Source: Stramonita haemastoma
Lineage: Eukaryota > Mollusca > Gastropoda > Neogastropoda > Muricidae
Assembly: GCA_030674155.1 (NCBI GenBank)
Contig: CM060325.1
Location: 48,681,941 to 48,745,940, forward strand
Length of the DNA: 64,000 nt
Direction: 5' to 3'
The position numbers were made by a program, and so were the translations under genes. Below the pieces are notes generated by a model. It did no database searches, had not been told where the DNA came from, and saw only the letters and a program-made list of their open reading frames with translations. Of this stretch, positions 1 through 18,600 are shown one piece after another (the first letter of the stretch is position 1; each line of letters opens with the position of its first letter).

Positions 1-169
1 ACACGGCTTCCGCTCTGGTGCTGTACTGGACAGCAGCAGAGCACACACATACACAGCACTTGTTTTCTGGCCATGCAAACTGTCATTGTGAGTCCACTCC
101 GAAATCAGATTAAAAATAAAATGAGAAAGGCATAGGATCTTCTTAAATCTTCACCAGAGAGTGTATTGA

Positions 170-171
<2 letters not shown>

Positions 172-255
<84 letters not shown>

Positions 256-371
256 CGTTTTCCATTAACCATCACAGTGGTACACACAAACTTATATATA
301 TTACCGCTACCCAGAATAGATCTGTTTATAACAAGTTTGACATACTCTGGTGGTTCTTTATGGAAGGTCTG

Positions 372-456
<85 letters not shown>

Positions 457-489
457 CTCTCCCTCTTTCTCTCTCTCTCTCTCCCTCTT

Positions 490-571
<82 letters not shown>

Positions 572-600
572 TCACACACACACACACACACACACACATA
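172..600. repeat. (CT)n and (CA)n microsatellites
   Basis: (CT)n at 172-253 and 374-566 with ttct interruptions, then (CA)n at 573-598, inside a CK2 alpha intron. The ORFs on both strands are repeat artefacts. Confidence 0.98.
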
Positions 601-659
601 TGCCTCCACATTGCACAAAATTGTGCCTGGAGATGCCTCCAAACTGCCTTTAAAATGCG

Positions 660-765
660 AAAAATCGTTTTAGGCTGGGGGGCTTCGCCCCCCTGGGCCC
701 CCCAGCGGGGCTTTGCCCCTGCACCCCACCGGGGCCTAAGCGGCCCCTGGACCCCGGCTCAATTT
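660..765 (+). repeat. GC-palindrome repeat G, copy 1
   Basis: gggggcttcgcccccctggg, agcggggctttgcccctgca and ccggggcctaagcggcccct are successive short inverted repeats with CTGGACCCC-type links. The same pattern recurs at 50848-50935, so it is a dispersed element, not a local accident. It lies in the first intron of the window. Confidence 0.82.
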
Positions 766-1555
766 CCTCTTTTTTTTCTCTCCAAATTCTACGCTCTGTA
801 TATTACATCACTTATGAAGTCATCAGACCTGTCCACATTTGCTACTTGATAAAAGAAAAAGCTTATGAGCTTTTGTACAATGGAAAGAAATTGGAAGGAG
901 GATGAGCAAACAAATACAGATACAAAAACCAAATTAAAAAAAAGACGTTTATGCTTCATGTTGAAAAAGTGTATCACGAACAACGCGCAAAAATACTGAA
1001 ACTCGGTGAAAAATACTGAAAATTGCCATGAAAATACTGAAATCAGTAGTAAGGGGGTGCACAGGTCTGCATCAGAGACCTCAGTTTCTCCAGGGGCCAG
1101 CATATTGAGGGCAGTGCCCATCTCCTCTCCCTTGCTGCTTTACCTTCCTTGGCCCTAAAGAGTCAGATACCCATTTACAGCTGGGTGAACTGAAGGATTG
1201 TACTAAAGCCAATTACATTTAAACAAATGTTCAAAGAATTTGAATTGTGTAAACAGAAAAAAAAATGTTTGTTCTGTGGTATTGTGTTCAGATATCTAGT
1301 TACATTGTGCATGTATCTTGTTCAGTTATGATTCTGTTTCTTGATATGCAAAACCAGGTATTTCCCTGAAGGGATGACAGGAAATAAAGAAATTGATTTT
1401 TTTTTTTTTTTGAATATAGTTCAGATTTTGTAACTAGATCATTGCAAAGTTGACTGCATGTACTCACATACCTCCCATTTGCAGTATTATATATACCCCA
1501 TGTACCTGTCAAAACAACACAAGGATAACCTGTTAGGACAAGTTTATCTGTTGTG
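766..1555. other. CK2 alpha intron, no further feature
   Basis: AT-rich intron sequence with poly-T at 1389-1401 and no SINE or exon that I can see. Confidence 0.5.
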
Positions 1556-1563
1556 GTGTGCAG

Positions 1564-7685
<6,122 letters not shown>

Positions 7686-8523
7686 ACCACCCTCCTCCTC
7701 CTCCCCTCCTTACCCTCCCTCTTCCCTCCCTCCCTTCTCCCCTTGTGGCTGCTGGCCTGTCCTGCAAGCTTGTCACCTCCTCTGTCGATGTGTGGCCTTT
7801 GCAAGCCATCCCTGTGTCTGCCTTGGCTACTACCACCATCAGCTTCTGACAGGGAAGAAGGGAGTAGGAGCTTTGGGAGAGGAGGCACGCTCAGCAGAGG
7901 GATCCGGATCTGTTCGGGGAGAGGGAGGGAGAGAGGGAGGGGAGAGTGGCGTGGGGTGCTTGCGCTGTCGTGGAGAAAGCAAGTCACTTGTTGCAGTATT
8001 CGGAGGGCTCCTCAGCCTGAGCTGACAAAAGTTTTCGGAATTGCTACACTCTTGTCCAGATCTTTTCTTTTCTTTTCATTGTTTGTTTTTTTTTTTCTTG
8101 TCCAGATCTGTTCAGGGGAGTCCAGCATGAACTCGAAAATGAGAGAAGAGAGAGATGGGCAGACAGTATTTTTTTTTTTTTTTTTTAAGGGGGTATGGTT
8201 TTGGGGGGGGGGGGGGGGGAGTGGGCTTGAGGGTAAAGAGAGTTTGCAGAAAGTGGACCATTGAGAAAGTGGGAATTTTTGGGGGGGTGTTTTTGTTTTT
8301 TGGTTGTGGGTGTGAAAAAGATGTTTAGTTAGACAGGATAACTGGTACCTCAAGACCTCATGAGAAGTTGTCCCGGTTCTGCATTTTGGATTGGCCAAGC
8401 TGTATGTGAGTGGAGTGTTGTAAGGATGATGTGTGGGTGAGAAAGAGTTGAGAACTGTGCTTCATGTCAAGTGTTTAAACGTGGTCAGATGTAGCAGTCA
8501 TTTTACGAGTGTCAGTGTGTGTG

Positions 8524-8578
<55 letters not shown>

Positions 8579-9040
8579 GAAGGGGAGGGGGGATGTTCAT
8601 AAAATTGCTCCAATGTTATCACTTTATAAAGTTGCTTGATTTTTTTGTTGATTTTTTTGTTGCTGCCCTTGCTGCATTTTCTTAGTGATTGGTAAGTGTA
8701 CTGGTATTGAAACTGAAATCAGTGTGAAAGTTGTAGATTTTTTGTTTTGTTTTGTTCAGTCTGTGGTTAGAAAAATTGGTTTATGGCTTACGCCAAGAGA
8801 ATGTTAAAAGTTTATTGAAGAAAGATGAACCAAAAATAAATCTAGACTGACCTGAAGCCTGAGGAATAGTGGCGTGTCTGAGAGACCATACAAAGCACAA
8901 ATATATTGAAAGGTTTTGAGTTATTTTGTTGATGCTGTCAGAGTTCAGTGGGTTTTTTGTTGTTGTGAGCTGCTTTCTCATTATTGTGTAAGTGTTTATG
9001 TAGTCTTGCTTTGTCATGTATTTTTCAGTGTTACATCGCA
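7686..9040 (+). other. Probable CK2 alpha 3' UTR and flank, with simple repeats
   Basis: Downstream of the stop the DNA is CT-rich (7690-7745), then GA-rich (7910-7950), and has a G run at 8201-8218 and (TG)n at 8517-8578. No second ORF is supported. The polyadenylation site is not identifiable with confidence; several AATAAA-like sites exist, for example near 8835. Confidence 0.45.
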
Positions 9041-9044
9041 TTGA

Positions 9045-9225
9045 TGCAAGATTTTTTTTTTTCCATTCTTTGGTGAGAGGTTCACCAAATAGTGAGATTC
9101 TGCATATGCAACCTTTTTTGCCCACCAGGAAGGGTAGCCACATTCTGACTTAGGGGACATAAAGGGTATACTATTGTCAATTAGTTCTTTAAAATGAGGG
9201 AATCTTGACAAAAGGGCCACCAGCC
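9045..9225 (-). mobile_element. SINE tail B fragment
   Basis: In plus orientation it reads ttcaccaaatagtgagattc, then cttttttgcccaccaggaag and gtagccacattctgactta, the reverse complement of tail B. No tRNA head is attached. Confidence 0.75.
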
Positions 9226-9354
9226 ATAGTTGAAAAGAAGGGTATGTAAAGACATCACCCTAAGCCAGTGGGGGAAATGGCAATATAACAGTATGATGGA
9301 CAATTCAGTCTGTTGGGCAAAATGCCGTTTATAAAAGTTGGTATGCTTTAATGG

Positions 9355-9440
9355 ATGCGGTAGCCAGGTGGTTCAGACTGTTTGACTTCAATCCCATGGG
9401 TCCATGAAGTCATGGGTTTGAATCTCAGTGGCATTTTAAA
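9355..9440 (+). mobile_element. SINE family 2 head fragment
   Basis: The head motifs gtagccaggtggttcagact, ccatgggtccatgaagtcat and gggtttgaatctcagtggc match the heads at 3199 and 4186. The body is missing after about 9440. Confidence 0.75.
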
Positions 9441-12400
9441 GATCAGACCTAAAATCTTGCTTGATGCCATTTTGATAGGATCTTGTGAATTCATGGAGAA
9501 CATAAGTGTAGAGATAATGTTAGATTGAGGAGGAAAAAATCTGGATTGCTGCTGCTTCTGGGAAAGGGTTTGTTGGGACTTCGGTTTGTGTTCTACTTGC
9601 TGTTCTTGCAACATCTAAAAACGTGTAAAAGAGCAAGATGGTTATAACGGCCTTGAAGAATGAATGAGCGTTAAGCTAAGAGTACAGTGGGGACAGTTAA
9701 CTTCATATAAAGCTGTACCTGCAAGTGTCATTGTTGCCCTGTGTGCCATCTGTTCCAATTGTAGGGTTTGAAGGGGAACAGATGCTTAGTTTTGATTTTT
9801 CTTGTATTGTCTAGATTCTCTTAGAACATTACTCATGAAAAAGAGGCAGTCTCTGATTACAAGTCAGGACTAGTTGGCTGCATTCTGTACCACAACAGGT
9901 CGGCCTTTTTATGTGAAGAAACCTGTTGTGCCCAAATACTGTGCGGGGTGTTTCAGGCCTCTATAGGCATATACAGTGCTGGGGTATTCTCCCTCCAGTG
10001 CTGCTTCAAACACGTTACTTTTAAGACAACAATGTCTGAATAATGTTTTTTTTCTTGGGTTGTTTGTGTTTTGTGTATATAATATACTGTATCAAAATCC
10101 GACAGTTGCGGCCACTGCTTGTTGTATTGCTATTTTGGGCTTCCGCTGTTTTTAAAAAAAAATTGGTGTGTGTGTGTGTATCCCATTTAGTTGCCATGTT
10201 TCAGTCAGCAACCACCAACAGCAGTAGCTATGAACTATTTCTGAAAGTTAAAAAAAAAAAATCCAAAGTATTTTCATTTTCTGGTGATGGAGTCAGTCTG
10301 TCAAGATCCATAGCAAAATAAGTGAGATGAGAGGTATTTTGCAGTTGTGTGATCATTCTAGTTGATTTTGAAACAGTTTCACCTGGATCAAAGTTCACTT
10401 TAGGTTAAAGCTTCAGTTGCTTGAGTTGTAAACTTTTAGATTCTGTATTGCAAGTCATTCAGTGTTACTTTGCTAGCTTTGGAAAATGCCTGTTGTTGTG
10501 GACTGCTCGATTTTTCATCTGTACTTAAAAATATCCTGTATCATAAGCCTTTGCTCAATATCAGTGATGAGAGTTTGTACTTTTGAAAGACTTCCAATTT
10601 GATTGCCATTGCATAGGAAAATATTACTTAGTGTTAAGTTTGTCATTTAAAATTGGCAAAAAAAAACCCCAACCTTGGTGTAAAATTCTGGGCAGAAAAA
10701 AAAAACCCAAGAAAATTTATTGGTGTCAAGTCAGTATTGATAACAAGACGTAAGTAAAGATCAGTATTTTCAGATGGTGAAGAAATAAGTACAACTCAGT
10801 ATCTGTTTTTCAATCGGTGAAGGGCAGCAGTTCTGATTTGTGTTTAATGGCCGTCAAGCCCAGAAAAGATAGTTTTTACATCTGCCATCTTGATAGATCA
10901 GCATTAGTTTCACTTAAAACTTTTTTGGTTCATTGATGAACTGAACGCAGCAGTAACTCTTGATCTCAAAAGTATTGGTCTGTTCACAAAAGGATAGCTG
11001 TGCAGTGCATCATTTGGGAAGAATCAAACCCAAAAAATCCTTGTAGTAGTAGTATGTATCTATTCTACTTGCTGTGGGTCAAGTGCTTCTAATGTCTTTG
11101 CTTCTTCTTTTTTTTTTGATAATTCCTTTTTAGGGGGAAATATTGGTAGGAATGTAGTGTGATGTCACTGCACCCGATTTCTGATACAGTCATGTGTATG
11201 AAAGCCGCGTGGCCCGCAGTGTTGAGGTGTGTGATCCATGTTTACATTGCCTCCAAATGAAATACACACTAAACTAAATATTTGTGATTTGAAATTGACA
11301 GTAGTGTTACTGTTGTGCGAGATTGGCAGTGGATGTGTTTTGGCTGATCCTCTTTGTGTATGTGGTTCAAACACCATCCTCCCATCAGCCCCCGTCCCCT
11401 CCCACCCCACCTCCCACCCCATCTTAACTGAGGTGCCAAGTACTTTATGGTGGCCTGTCGTACCTTATTACTCTTTGGAGGTAAATTGAGCGCCCGTACT
11501 GTGTACTGCCGTTACATTATCTAATATTATTATATGGAGGTCAATCGAGTGCCCGCACAGTGTCCTGTTGTCAGTGTTGTACTGAAAGCAGCCCAGTTGA
11601 AGTTGTCGTTAACTTGGTTCCCAGCCCCAAGAAAAATTGTAAGCTGATTAAAAGAGTTTGAGAGAAAAACATTTTGAACACTGAAGCTTCTACATCATCA
11701 CAGTACACTCCAGAACTTGTCAACCCGAAAACAGTGAGGTTATGAAACAAGGATTTGATACGTAGGTGGAAAGCAAAGAAACCGGAACTGTGAGTAGACA
11801 ACCAGAAAATTCACAGTCAGAATACTTTATATGTCATCTGCTTGTTGTGATCTTTGACAGACCCTGCCAAGGTGAAACAGTCCTTGTGTCTCTTATGTCA
11901 TTCTGTCACTGGGCTTCCTCATGACAGACTAACTCAAAGATGGCTACCTGTCACAGAGGATATGAAGGTTTTAACAGACGAAGTCCTTAATGTTACCTCT
12001 TTTTTTTTCTCTTTCTGTCACTGATTGTGGCTGTCTGGAGAGTTAGTGACTGGTTAGAAAGGTTGCAGAACTCGCTGAAATAGATTTCCACAAGGAATAG
12101 TAAAGCTAGGTGAAAGGTTCGGAAGATAGATTGTGCACAATAAGAATTCAGATCAGTGACTGATTACAGTGCAGAAATGTTAATCAAAATGAACTGTAAT
12201 GTCATTTAGAGATATTGTTGTGTAGATTTACTTTTATCAACTGTTAGGTGTCATTTAGTGTTGGATACTTCCCATAGTGGCATTAAATGTGAAAAAATGA
12301 GTAGTAAAAGAAGGGAAGAATTTTTTAAAAATATATCCCCGTTCATAGAACAACAAAATAATCCAAACCTTTTTCCAGTCAGCACTTGTGTTCAGTAAGT

Positions 12401-12774
12401 ACTCTGAGATTGCATCTATGAATCTGCTCAAGAAACATGTTTTGTGCAAGTTTGGTTGCCACTGATGAATGCAGCGTGATGTAGATGAAGTGCAGAAGAC
12501 TGAGCAAGGTCATGAGGAAGAATGTAGGGGAGTGACAGGGGTGAGGGAGGGTCAGGACACCTGTGGATTCATGTCATTGAACTGGTTAACTGGAGGGTAG
12601 CCTAGAATATCCGTTTTTTGGGTGGTTCATTGGTTTTTATGTATGTGTGCATCGCCGTAACCATTTTGTCAGGAAGTACAACAGGTGATTAAAAAAACAA
12701 CAAAAAAACGCCAGGCACAGAGGGGGTCTAAGTGTGTCAACTTTCGTTCCCAGATTAACCTATTTATATATTAA

Positions 12775-12805
<31 letters not shown>

Positions 12806-14590
12806 TGATTTATTCAACATTCTGTGGGTTGTGTGTCAACTCTTCAATATTTAATTGGAAAAAAAGAATTTGATACCCTTGAACTGTATGCTGCTGTGTG
12901 TGTGAAAACGTGATTTGGGTGTGAGCAGTTAGAGCTAAATGTGAACCAACCAAGCCATTCCCAGTTGATGGCGCACTTCATTGCTAAATGGGGGTTTCAG
13001 AATCCATAGCTCTTGTATCCATGTCCTTGTGATAATTCGGCATGCAGCTAATTTTCCAGTGTTTTTGGGTTCAGATTCATATATTACTCTAGTTTCTTTT
13101 TTTCTTTTTTTTTTGTGATCATTTGAGAGTGTTTAGTCTTTTTGTGAAACATAGCACATGGGTGCTGTTGTAACATGTGTCTATAGTGCTCTTGTAAATG
13201 CCGTGGTTTTTTTGCCATCTTTGCTGAAAATGGTATGGTTAAGAAGAGATTCTGAGAAAAGGGTGTGGATTGTTTAGAGCTATTTATCCATGTAGGCTTG
13301 TTCGATGCCATGCCATCTGAGTAATGGCATTGACGGATCAGACTGGGTGACTCTGTGACAGCTCTTCCTAGCACTGGTGTCTGAGTGGGAAGCTATGTCT
13401 CAAAACTTAGGACATATCAATCATGCACGATGGTGTGTGCTGGTCACCGGCGGCACCTTGCATCCATTTTTCAGATGTTTCAAGTCGTGCGTGCTGCAGG
13501 GGTGCGTTGTGAGTGCGGTGTGGTCTGTAAGAAAACAACGGTCTGGTCATACGTCCTGTTCCATTCATTGCTTTTTGTCTCCTTCTTTTTTAAACTGTTC
13601 ATTTCATCTGTTTGGATGTCAGCAGTAGATTTGGTGATGAAACTGTGTGAATTTGTAATACGTTTGTTTGGTTTTTATTATTGTGTTGGAAAGTGCACAT
13701 TATTTTTTAAGTAGAGTTGTTGGGGTGTACTTTTCTACACTGGATGAACATGGAAGGGGAGGTCACACAAGAAGGTCTTGGAGGGAGAATTGTGTGCCCT
13801 TCATCCTCCAGGACAAGCTAGGCTTCCAAGCGACGATTAATGGTGTGACTGAGCGCGTGCAAAGCGAATTGCATGTTGGTGAAAGAGGAAACAAGCATGT
13901 GGTGGGACAAGTTGTTAGTTACGAAATGACTGAACTAACTCTTTCTGACTCCCTTTCTTTCTTTTTTCCATTGACTTTGAAGCTTGTGTGAGATCATGAC
14001 CATCATCAGGTAACAATGCAAAGCCATTATTGAGTGTACTGTACTGTACTGTACTTTCTTACATTATATTATAACTATATGGGTACCATCATCTTTTTTG
14101 CAATACCGGTTCATATACATGGATATCTCCATTGATTTTGTTGGTCCATCTCTCTCTCTCTCTCTCCTTCTCTCCAGTGGGAGTCCAACTGATGTGATTG
14201 TCAGTCGAGACAAATTTGGAAATAAAAGATGATTGATGTATTTACAGAGAAAAAACAAAAAGAGTTTTAAAGTGATTTGAATTTGTATCTATGAGTGTAT
14301 AGAGTGTGCAGAAAGAGTGGATGTGTGGTGAACACAATTTAGAATGTTCTGTAACTCATTGATCACTGTGGGGGGAAGATGTGCTTTTTCTCAATAAAAG
14401 GAAGAAAATATAAATCCTGTGCAACTGATCATTGTCATCATTGCTGCCATCAATCCATTTTGTTGTTTCCTTGTCTGTAATCTGTTTCTGAGGTAGCCTA
14501 GATACAAGTCAGGAATTAAAATCGTCTTTGTAAGTTATTCAGATCTAATAAATAATATGGGATTTATAAAGCGCTCAATCTTGTAAATCT
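9441..14590. other. Intergenic stretch without a recognised gene
   Basis: The sequence is AT-rich and non-repetitive by eye. A poor (TG)n occurs at 12776-12804, short poly-T and poly-A runs are scattered, and (CT)n lies at 14148-14166. The longest ORFs (about 100 codons, e.g. 13385-13714) show no family features and no conserved splice context. An AATAAA lies at 14393-14398. Some of it could be a very long CK2 alpha 3' UTR. Confidence 0.5.
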
Positions 14591-14599
14591 GTCATGAGA

Positions 14600-15010
14600 A
14601 GGAAGGTGGCAAGACTGTTAAGTCATTTACCTGCCTAACAAGTAAACCTGGGTTCGATTCCCTGCCTTGCCTTTCCCAGTTCGACACAAAAAAAATCAAA
14701 CAATGTCGTCCTTTGGACGAGCCTATAAACCAAGGCCCCATGAGCGAATGCACACTGAACACCTTGCACACATGTTTAAAAGCCATTCCACCTTTTGGAA
14801 GAGAAGGTCATTTCATGCTGGTAGGAATGGATGACAAAATTGGGGAGAAAAAACAAACAAACATGCATTCTGGTGTTATGTTTTTGACACCGTCCATGAA
14901 GTCTGAATGCAGCTACCTCTATGGAAAAAAAAACTTTCATAAAAACGGCCACAAATGCAAAAATATCACCACTGGTGAACCTTGGAGCTCTAGCCAAGGA
15001 ACAAAACAAA
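14600..15010 (+). mobile_element. SINE family 1, full length with tail B
   Basis: The head has a B box GGTTCGATTCC at 14651-14661. The central domain has gacgagcctataaaccaagg, gcgaatgcacactgaacacc and gctggtaggaatggatgac. Tail B has gtctgaatgcagctacctct, atcaccactggtgaaccttg and gagctctagccaaggaac. It is the best complete example of this head-centre-tail combination. Confidence 0.88.
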
Positions 15011-15189
15011 GCCCCCCCTCCCCCCCCCAAAAAAAGAAGTCGTAATTGTAGTAGCCCCATCATTAAAATATCAAAAGCTATTGTACGAAAAACAACACTT
15101 GCCAACTTGACCAACATAACAACCAGATTTTCGGCTAAAAAAAAAAAAAAAAAAAAAATGCTGTGAAGAAAGGGAATTGAAAACACCTT

Positions 15190-15365
15190 GAAGGCACCAG
15201 TCTCTGTGGCACAGTGGTTAGTGCCCTGGATAACAGGCTGGAAGACAGCAGGTTCGAATCTCATGTCATAGGGATTTGTTTTACTCTGGCCAGCTCCTAC
15301 CCAGAGTCAGTTTGCTATGGGCTCATTAGAAAGGCAAGGACCACACAGTTGAGCTTCATCCGTTT
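15190..15365 (+). mobile_element. tRNA-headed SINE, distinct family
   Basis: A-box-like gtggcacagtggttagtgcc and B-box GGTTCGAATCTC at 15251-15262 mark a tRNA-type promoter. The body (tactctggccagctcctacc ...) differs from families 1 and 2. Confidence 0.65.
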
Positions 15366-15545
15366 GTTGAATTCTACAGAGCTAAAGTGCCTGTAGGTTT
15401 TTATAATTCTTTGAAGGATTTTTTTACACCCAACTGACTTAACTCATGAGACAAATGCATGTGTGTGCATGTCAAGCTGAAATTTTGTCACAAGTTAAAG
15501 ATGTGTCTTTTAACTTGCATTTCTTAGCAAGTCTGTGTGCATTTC
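15350..15545 (+). repeat. Dispersed repeat C2, copy 1
   Basis: From ttgttgaattctacagagct to the tgaaattttgtcacaagtta and ttgcatttcttagcaagt blocks, the stretch matches 27553-27735 in the same orientation. It directly follows the SINE at 15190. The class is unknown. Confidence 0.75.
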
Positions 15546-15574
15546 AAAGATGGGGAAGATTGCTATGATCCTCC

Positions 15575-15690
15575 CTGCAGTCAGATTGTAGCTACCTTCA
15601 TGGAGGGCAAAAATGGTTGCATATGCAAAATGTCACCACTGGTGAACCTTGGAGCTTTAGCCAAGGGAAAAAAAAAAAAAAAAAAGCTAA
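15575..15690 (+). mobile_element. SINE tail B fragment with poly-A
   Basis: It contains gtagctaccttcatggaggg, then catatgcaaaatgtcaccac and ttggagctttagccaaggg, followed by A20. The head is absent. Confidence 0.75.
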
Positions 15691-15819
15691 GTTATAGAAA
15701 AGATATGAATGTAGAATGCTTTTCTTGACAAAATGTGGAGTATCTGTTCTTAAATAGTAGATCTAAGGCCCACTTTTTTTGCTATTCTGATAAAAAGTGT
15801 AAATGATTGCAAAGTTGCT

Positions 15820-16830
15820 AAAAAAAAAAAAAAAAAAAAAAAAAATTTAAAGCAACAATTGCCATCAAAGCTGAGAAAAGACAGAGAAACTCACTCACTC
15901 ACCCACCCACTCAGACAGACTCTCATCATGTAAAAGATGTTTCAAACACTGCATGAGGAGGAGAGTGTCGTGTATTACATTACATCACATTTGCAGAGTA
16001 TTTTCATAGATTCACATGGCTGCAGAAATCAAATCACCTGTCAAAACCATATAAAAAATTTGTAATATGTCTAATCTTCAAATCAAATATCTAAATTTCT
16101 AAGGTCTGGGGGGAAAAAAGTCCACTAAAGTCCATGGAAATGTCTATGTGGTATGAATCAAAATTTCCATTTGTAACAGTGAATGTTGATTCAACATGCC
16201 AAGTCATGGGTTGTGGGTCAAGAATCATCGTAGTTACTCTGTATAGTTCGAAGCAGACATATATTCTGTATCAGTTACTACACTTAAGTAAATACATTTT
16301 GTGTATATATCAGTTCTTGGATGCTTTGATACAAAACAAAGACATATGGAATATGTTGATGGAAAACAGATTCAAGATATAAAATCAACACACAAAAACG
16401 GAAGAAAAAAAAAATCAGCAGAAGACATCATTTTCCAGCAGCAGGTTTGGAGCAGCAGAATATTCCTGTTATTGAAACGTGATGGAAGTGTGACAATGTT
16501 CTGGAGACTTCAGCTTTAGCAGTTCTCCTGTCTTCCTCTATGTGATGAGTTATGTCAGTCACCTCTTAAGTACCCAATCCAACATGTATACAAGATCGCT
16601 TGAACAGGACATCAATCGTGCTCTCCTGTAAACTGAAAATGTATACATATTCTAGTTTACACCAGCAACACTTTGTACGTAACAATGCACATCTGTTCAG
16701 GCAAAAATATTTTGTTTTAATAATTGATCAGCTGACACTCCAGACAATAATGTGCCATAAATCATCGCACTTTATATGCCATGAATACTTGTCACTTGAC
16801 ACAAAATGCCTTATTGTGATATACTGACAT
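15820..16830. other. No recognised feature
   Basis: A poly-A of about 25 bases lies at 15821-15845, and short CACT/CACC repeats at 15890-15910. The rest is AT-rich and unique by eye; ORFs here are short and uncharacteristic. Confidence 0.5.
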
Positions 16831-18325
16831 TTGTCACTTATCCACAGTATTGAGTGATTTCATCCTGTTTGCCACTTATTCAAAGTATGTTATTTGCCAA
16901 TAATAAAAATTATCAAATGATATAATTATTGCCACCTACCTAAAGAATCAAATGAGGTAACAATGCCACTTAACCAAGATACCAAGTCATGTAATGTTAT
17001 ATGCCACCCAGCAAAATAACTAAATGATGTACATATGGTTACTTGCCACATAACACAATTATCATGTTATTTGCGACATCAAAACTATCAAATGATGTGA
17101 TGTTGCCAAGTATCCCAAGTATCAAATGATGCAATGTTGCTTGCCACTTATCAGTATTAAATGACATGTTACCTGCCACCTGTCAACATTATGAATTTAT
17201 TTGTTACCTGCCATTCATCAAAGTGATTCAAAACTGTTACCTGTCACATCTTTTATATATGGGTCACTCTTCTGAAACCTGTACAATTTTGTTACATGGT
17301 TTGGGAAAAATCAAAATCTGCATTTGATGCTGTTTTCAGTTGTTTTTAAGAGATTTATGATTGCTTGATCAGGTAAAATCAAAAGTAAATTGATTACTCT
17401 CTGAGAACTTTAAAAAAAACAATACTTTATCCAATAGATGACACCATAAGAAGGAAATATTTTTTATTTTATATGCAGAAAAAGATTTCATTTTAACATG
17501 GCAGAACCAATCAGCGCATAGTCTCATCTAGAAGGGGAGAGAAAATGATGTTATGCATTGGATTCCTTAATATTCTTCCGCTAAACAGCCTCAGGGATTG
17601 AATTTGAGAAAATATAATCCTTTTGTCGTCTCGGTTGTAACGCGATTTTTGAGACACCACTGACATAATTTTTGTTGGAGTGCTTATTGTATAAAAACTT
17701 TCCGACTTACAAGTCTGTTAAACATCCATAATTCATAAGAATAAGTTTTATTTTGAGAACAAATGGAAAGTAGGCTGCTCACACTTGATAAGACTAGAAG
17801 TTTCATTGCACAAGGCAGGTCATGAATGCGACACCGCAGTTACGCGCGAACATTTTTTTTTTTTTAATTTAAAAAGTCGTGTGTTAGAATCCAAATAAGG
17901 TATAAAATGCAATATAATTGTTTGCATGTTTGGTCATCTTTAGTTTTCAGTGCAGCTGTTCTATCTAATTGGTACCTGAAGTTAGAATTTTAGCAAATGC
18001 AAACCACTCCTACGGCAATGTAACAAAATTGAGATTGTAAATGGTGGATTTTTCAAGAAACAAATCAGTTTATGGATGTAATTCCTAGTTGTAGCACATA
18101 GTTCTTGATTGTGCTGATAGTTGTACCACTTTTGATTAAATATGTCAAGTTACACACCCCAAAACAAATTAGAACAATTTTTATTTGGCTATGAATATGA
18201 CACCCCTCTCCTGCATAGGTTTCAGAAGAGTGACCCATATATGCGTGTATGTGTTACATGCCACTTTCAAAACATTATCCAATAATATAATGTTTTGCCA
18301 CTTATCAAAATGATCAAATATTTTT
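16830..18325 (+). repeat. Degenerate 40-50-bp satellite, interrupted by a TIR element
   Basis: Imperfect repeats of a tgccacttatc...atcaaatgatg...atgttac unit occupy 16830-17254 and resume at 18243-18325 (gttacatgccactttcaaaa, aatgttttgccacttatcaa). The break coincides exactly with the TIR element at 17261-18236. Confidence 0.8.
17261..18236. mobile_element. Non-autonomous DNA transposon, 976 bp, 20-bp TIRs
   Basis: The left end GGGTCACTCTTCTGAAACCT (17261-17280) is the exact reverse complement of the right end at 18217-18236. Both sides are flanked by ATATAT (17255-17260 and 18237-18242), a likely target-site duplication, although its self-complementary TA content leaves 2 versus 6 bp ambiguous. 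No ORF longer than 60 codons lies inside, so it depends on a transposase elsewhere. The superfamily cannot be assigned from the termini. Confidence 0.88.
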
Positions 18326-18334
18326 TTGTTTTTT

Positions 18335-18600
18335 ATTCTTCCTTGGCTGGAGTTTTGAAGTTCACCTATTTCTGTGTATGCAACTGTTTTTGCCCACCAT
18401 GAAAAGGTAGCTACAATTCAAATGGCACAATCTTACAATATCTTTCACCAGCAACTAACTTTCTGCAGCTCTTCATAAATTAAATCACATGCATCACTGA
18501 AATTAGAAATGCGGCTACCTTCATAGTGGGCAAAAAGTCACAAACGCAAAATCCCACCATTGGGTGAGGCTCAAGCCTCTCGCTGAGTCCCAAACAAACA
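18335..18600. mobile_element. Inverted pair of SINE tail B fragments
   Basis: About 18340-18440 carries tail B in minus orientation (ccttggctggagttttgaag, tttttgcccaccatgaaaag). About 18500-18600 carries it in plus orientation (atgcggctaccttcatagtg, atcccaccattgggtgaggc). The pair could fold into a hairpin of about 90 bp. Confidence 0.7.

Noticed and set aside
13385..13991. ORFs of about 110 codons in the 13.4-14.0 kb region
   Set aside because: Cys/Phe/Val-rich AT-driven frames with no homology pattern and no clear splice sites.
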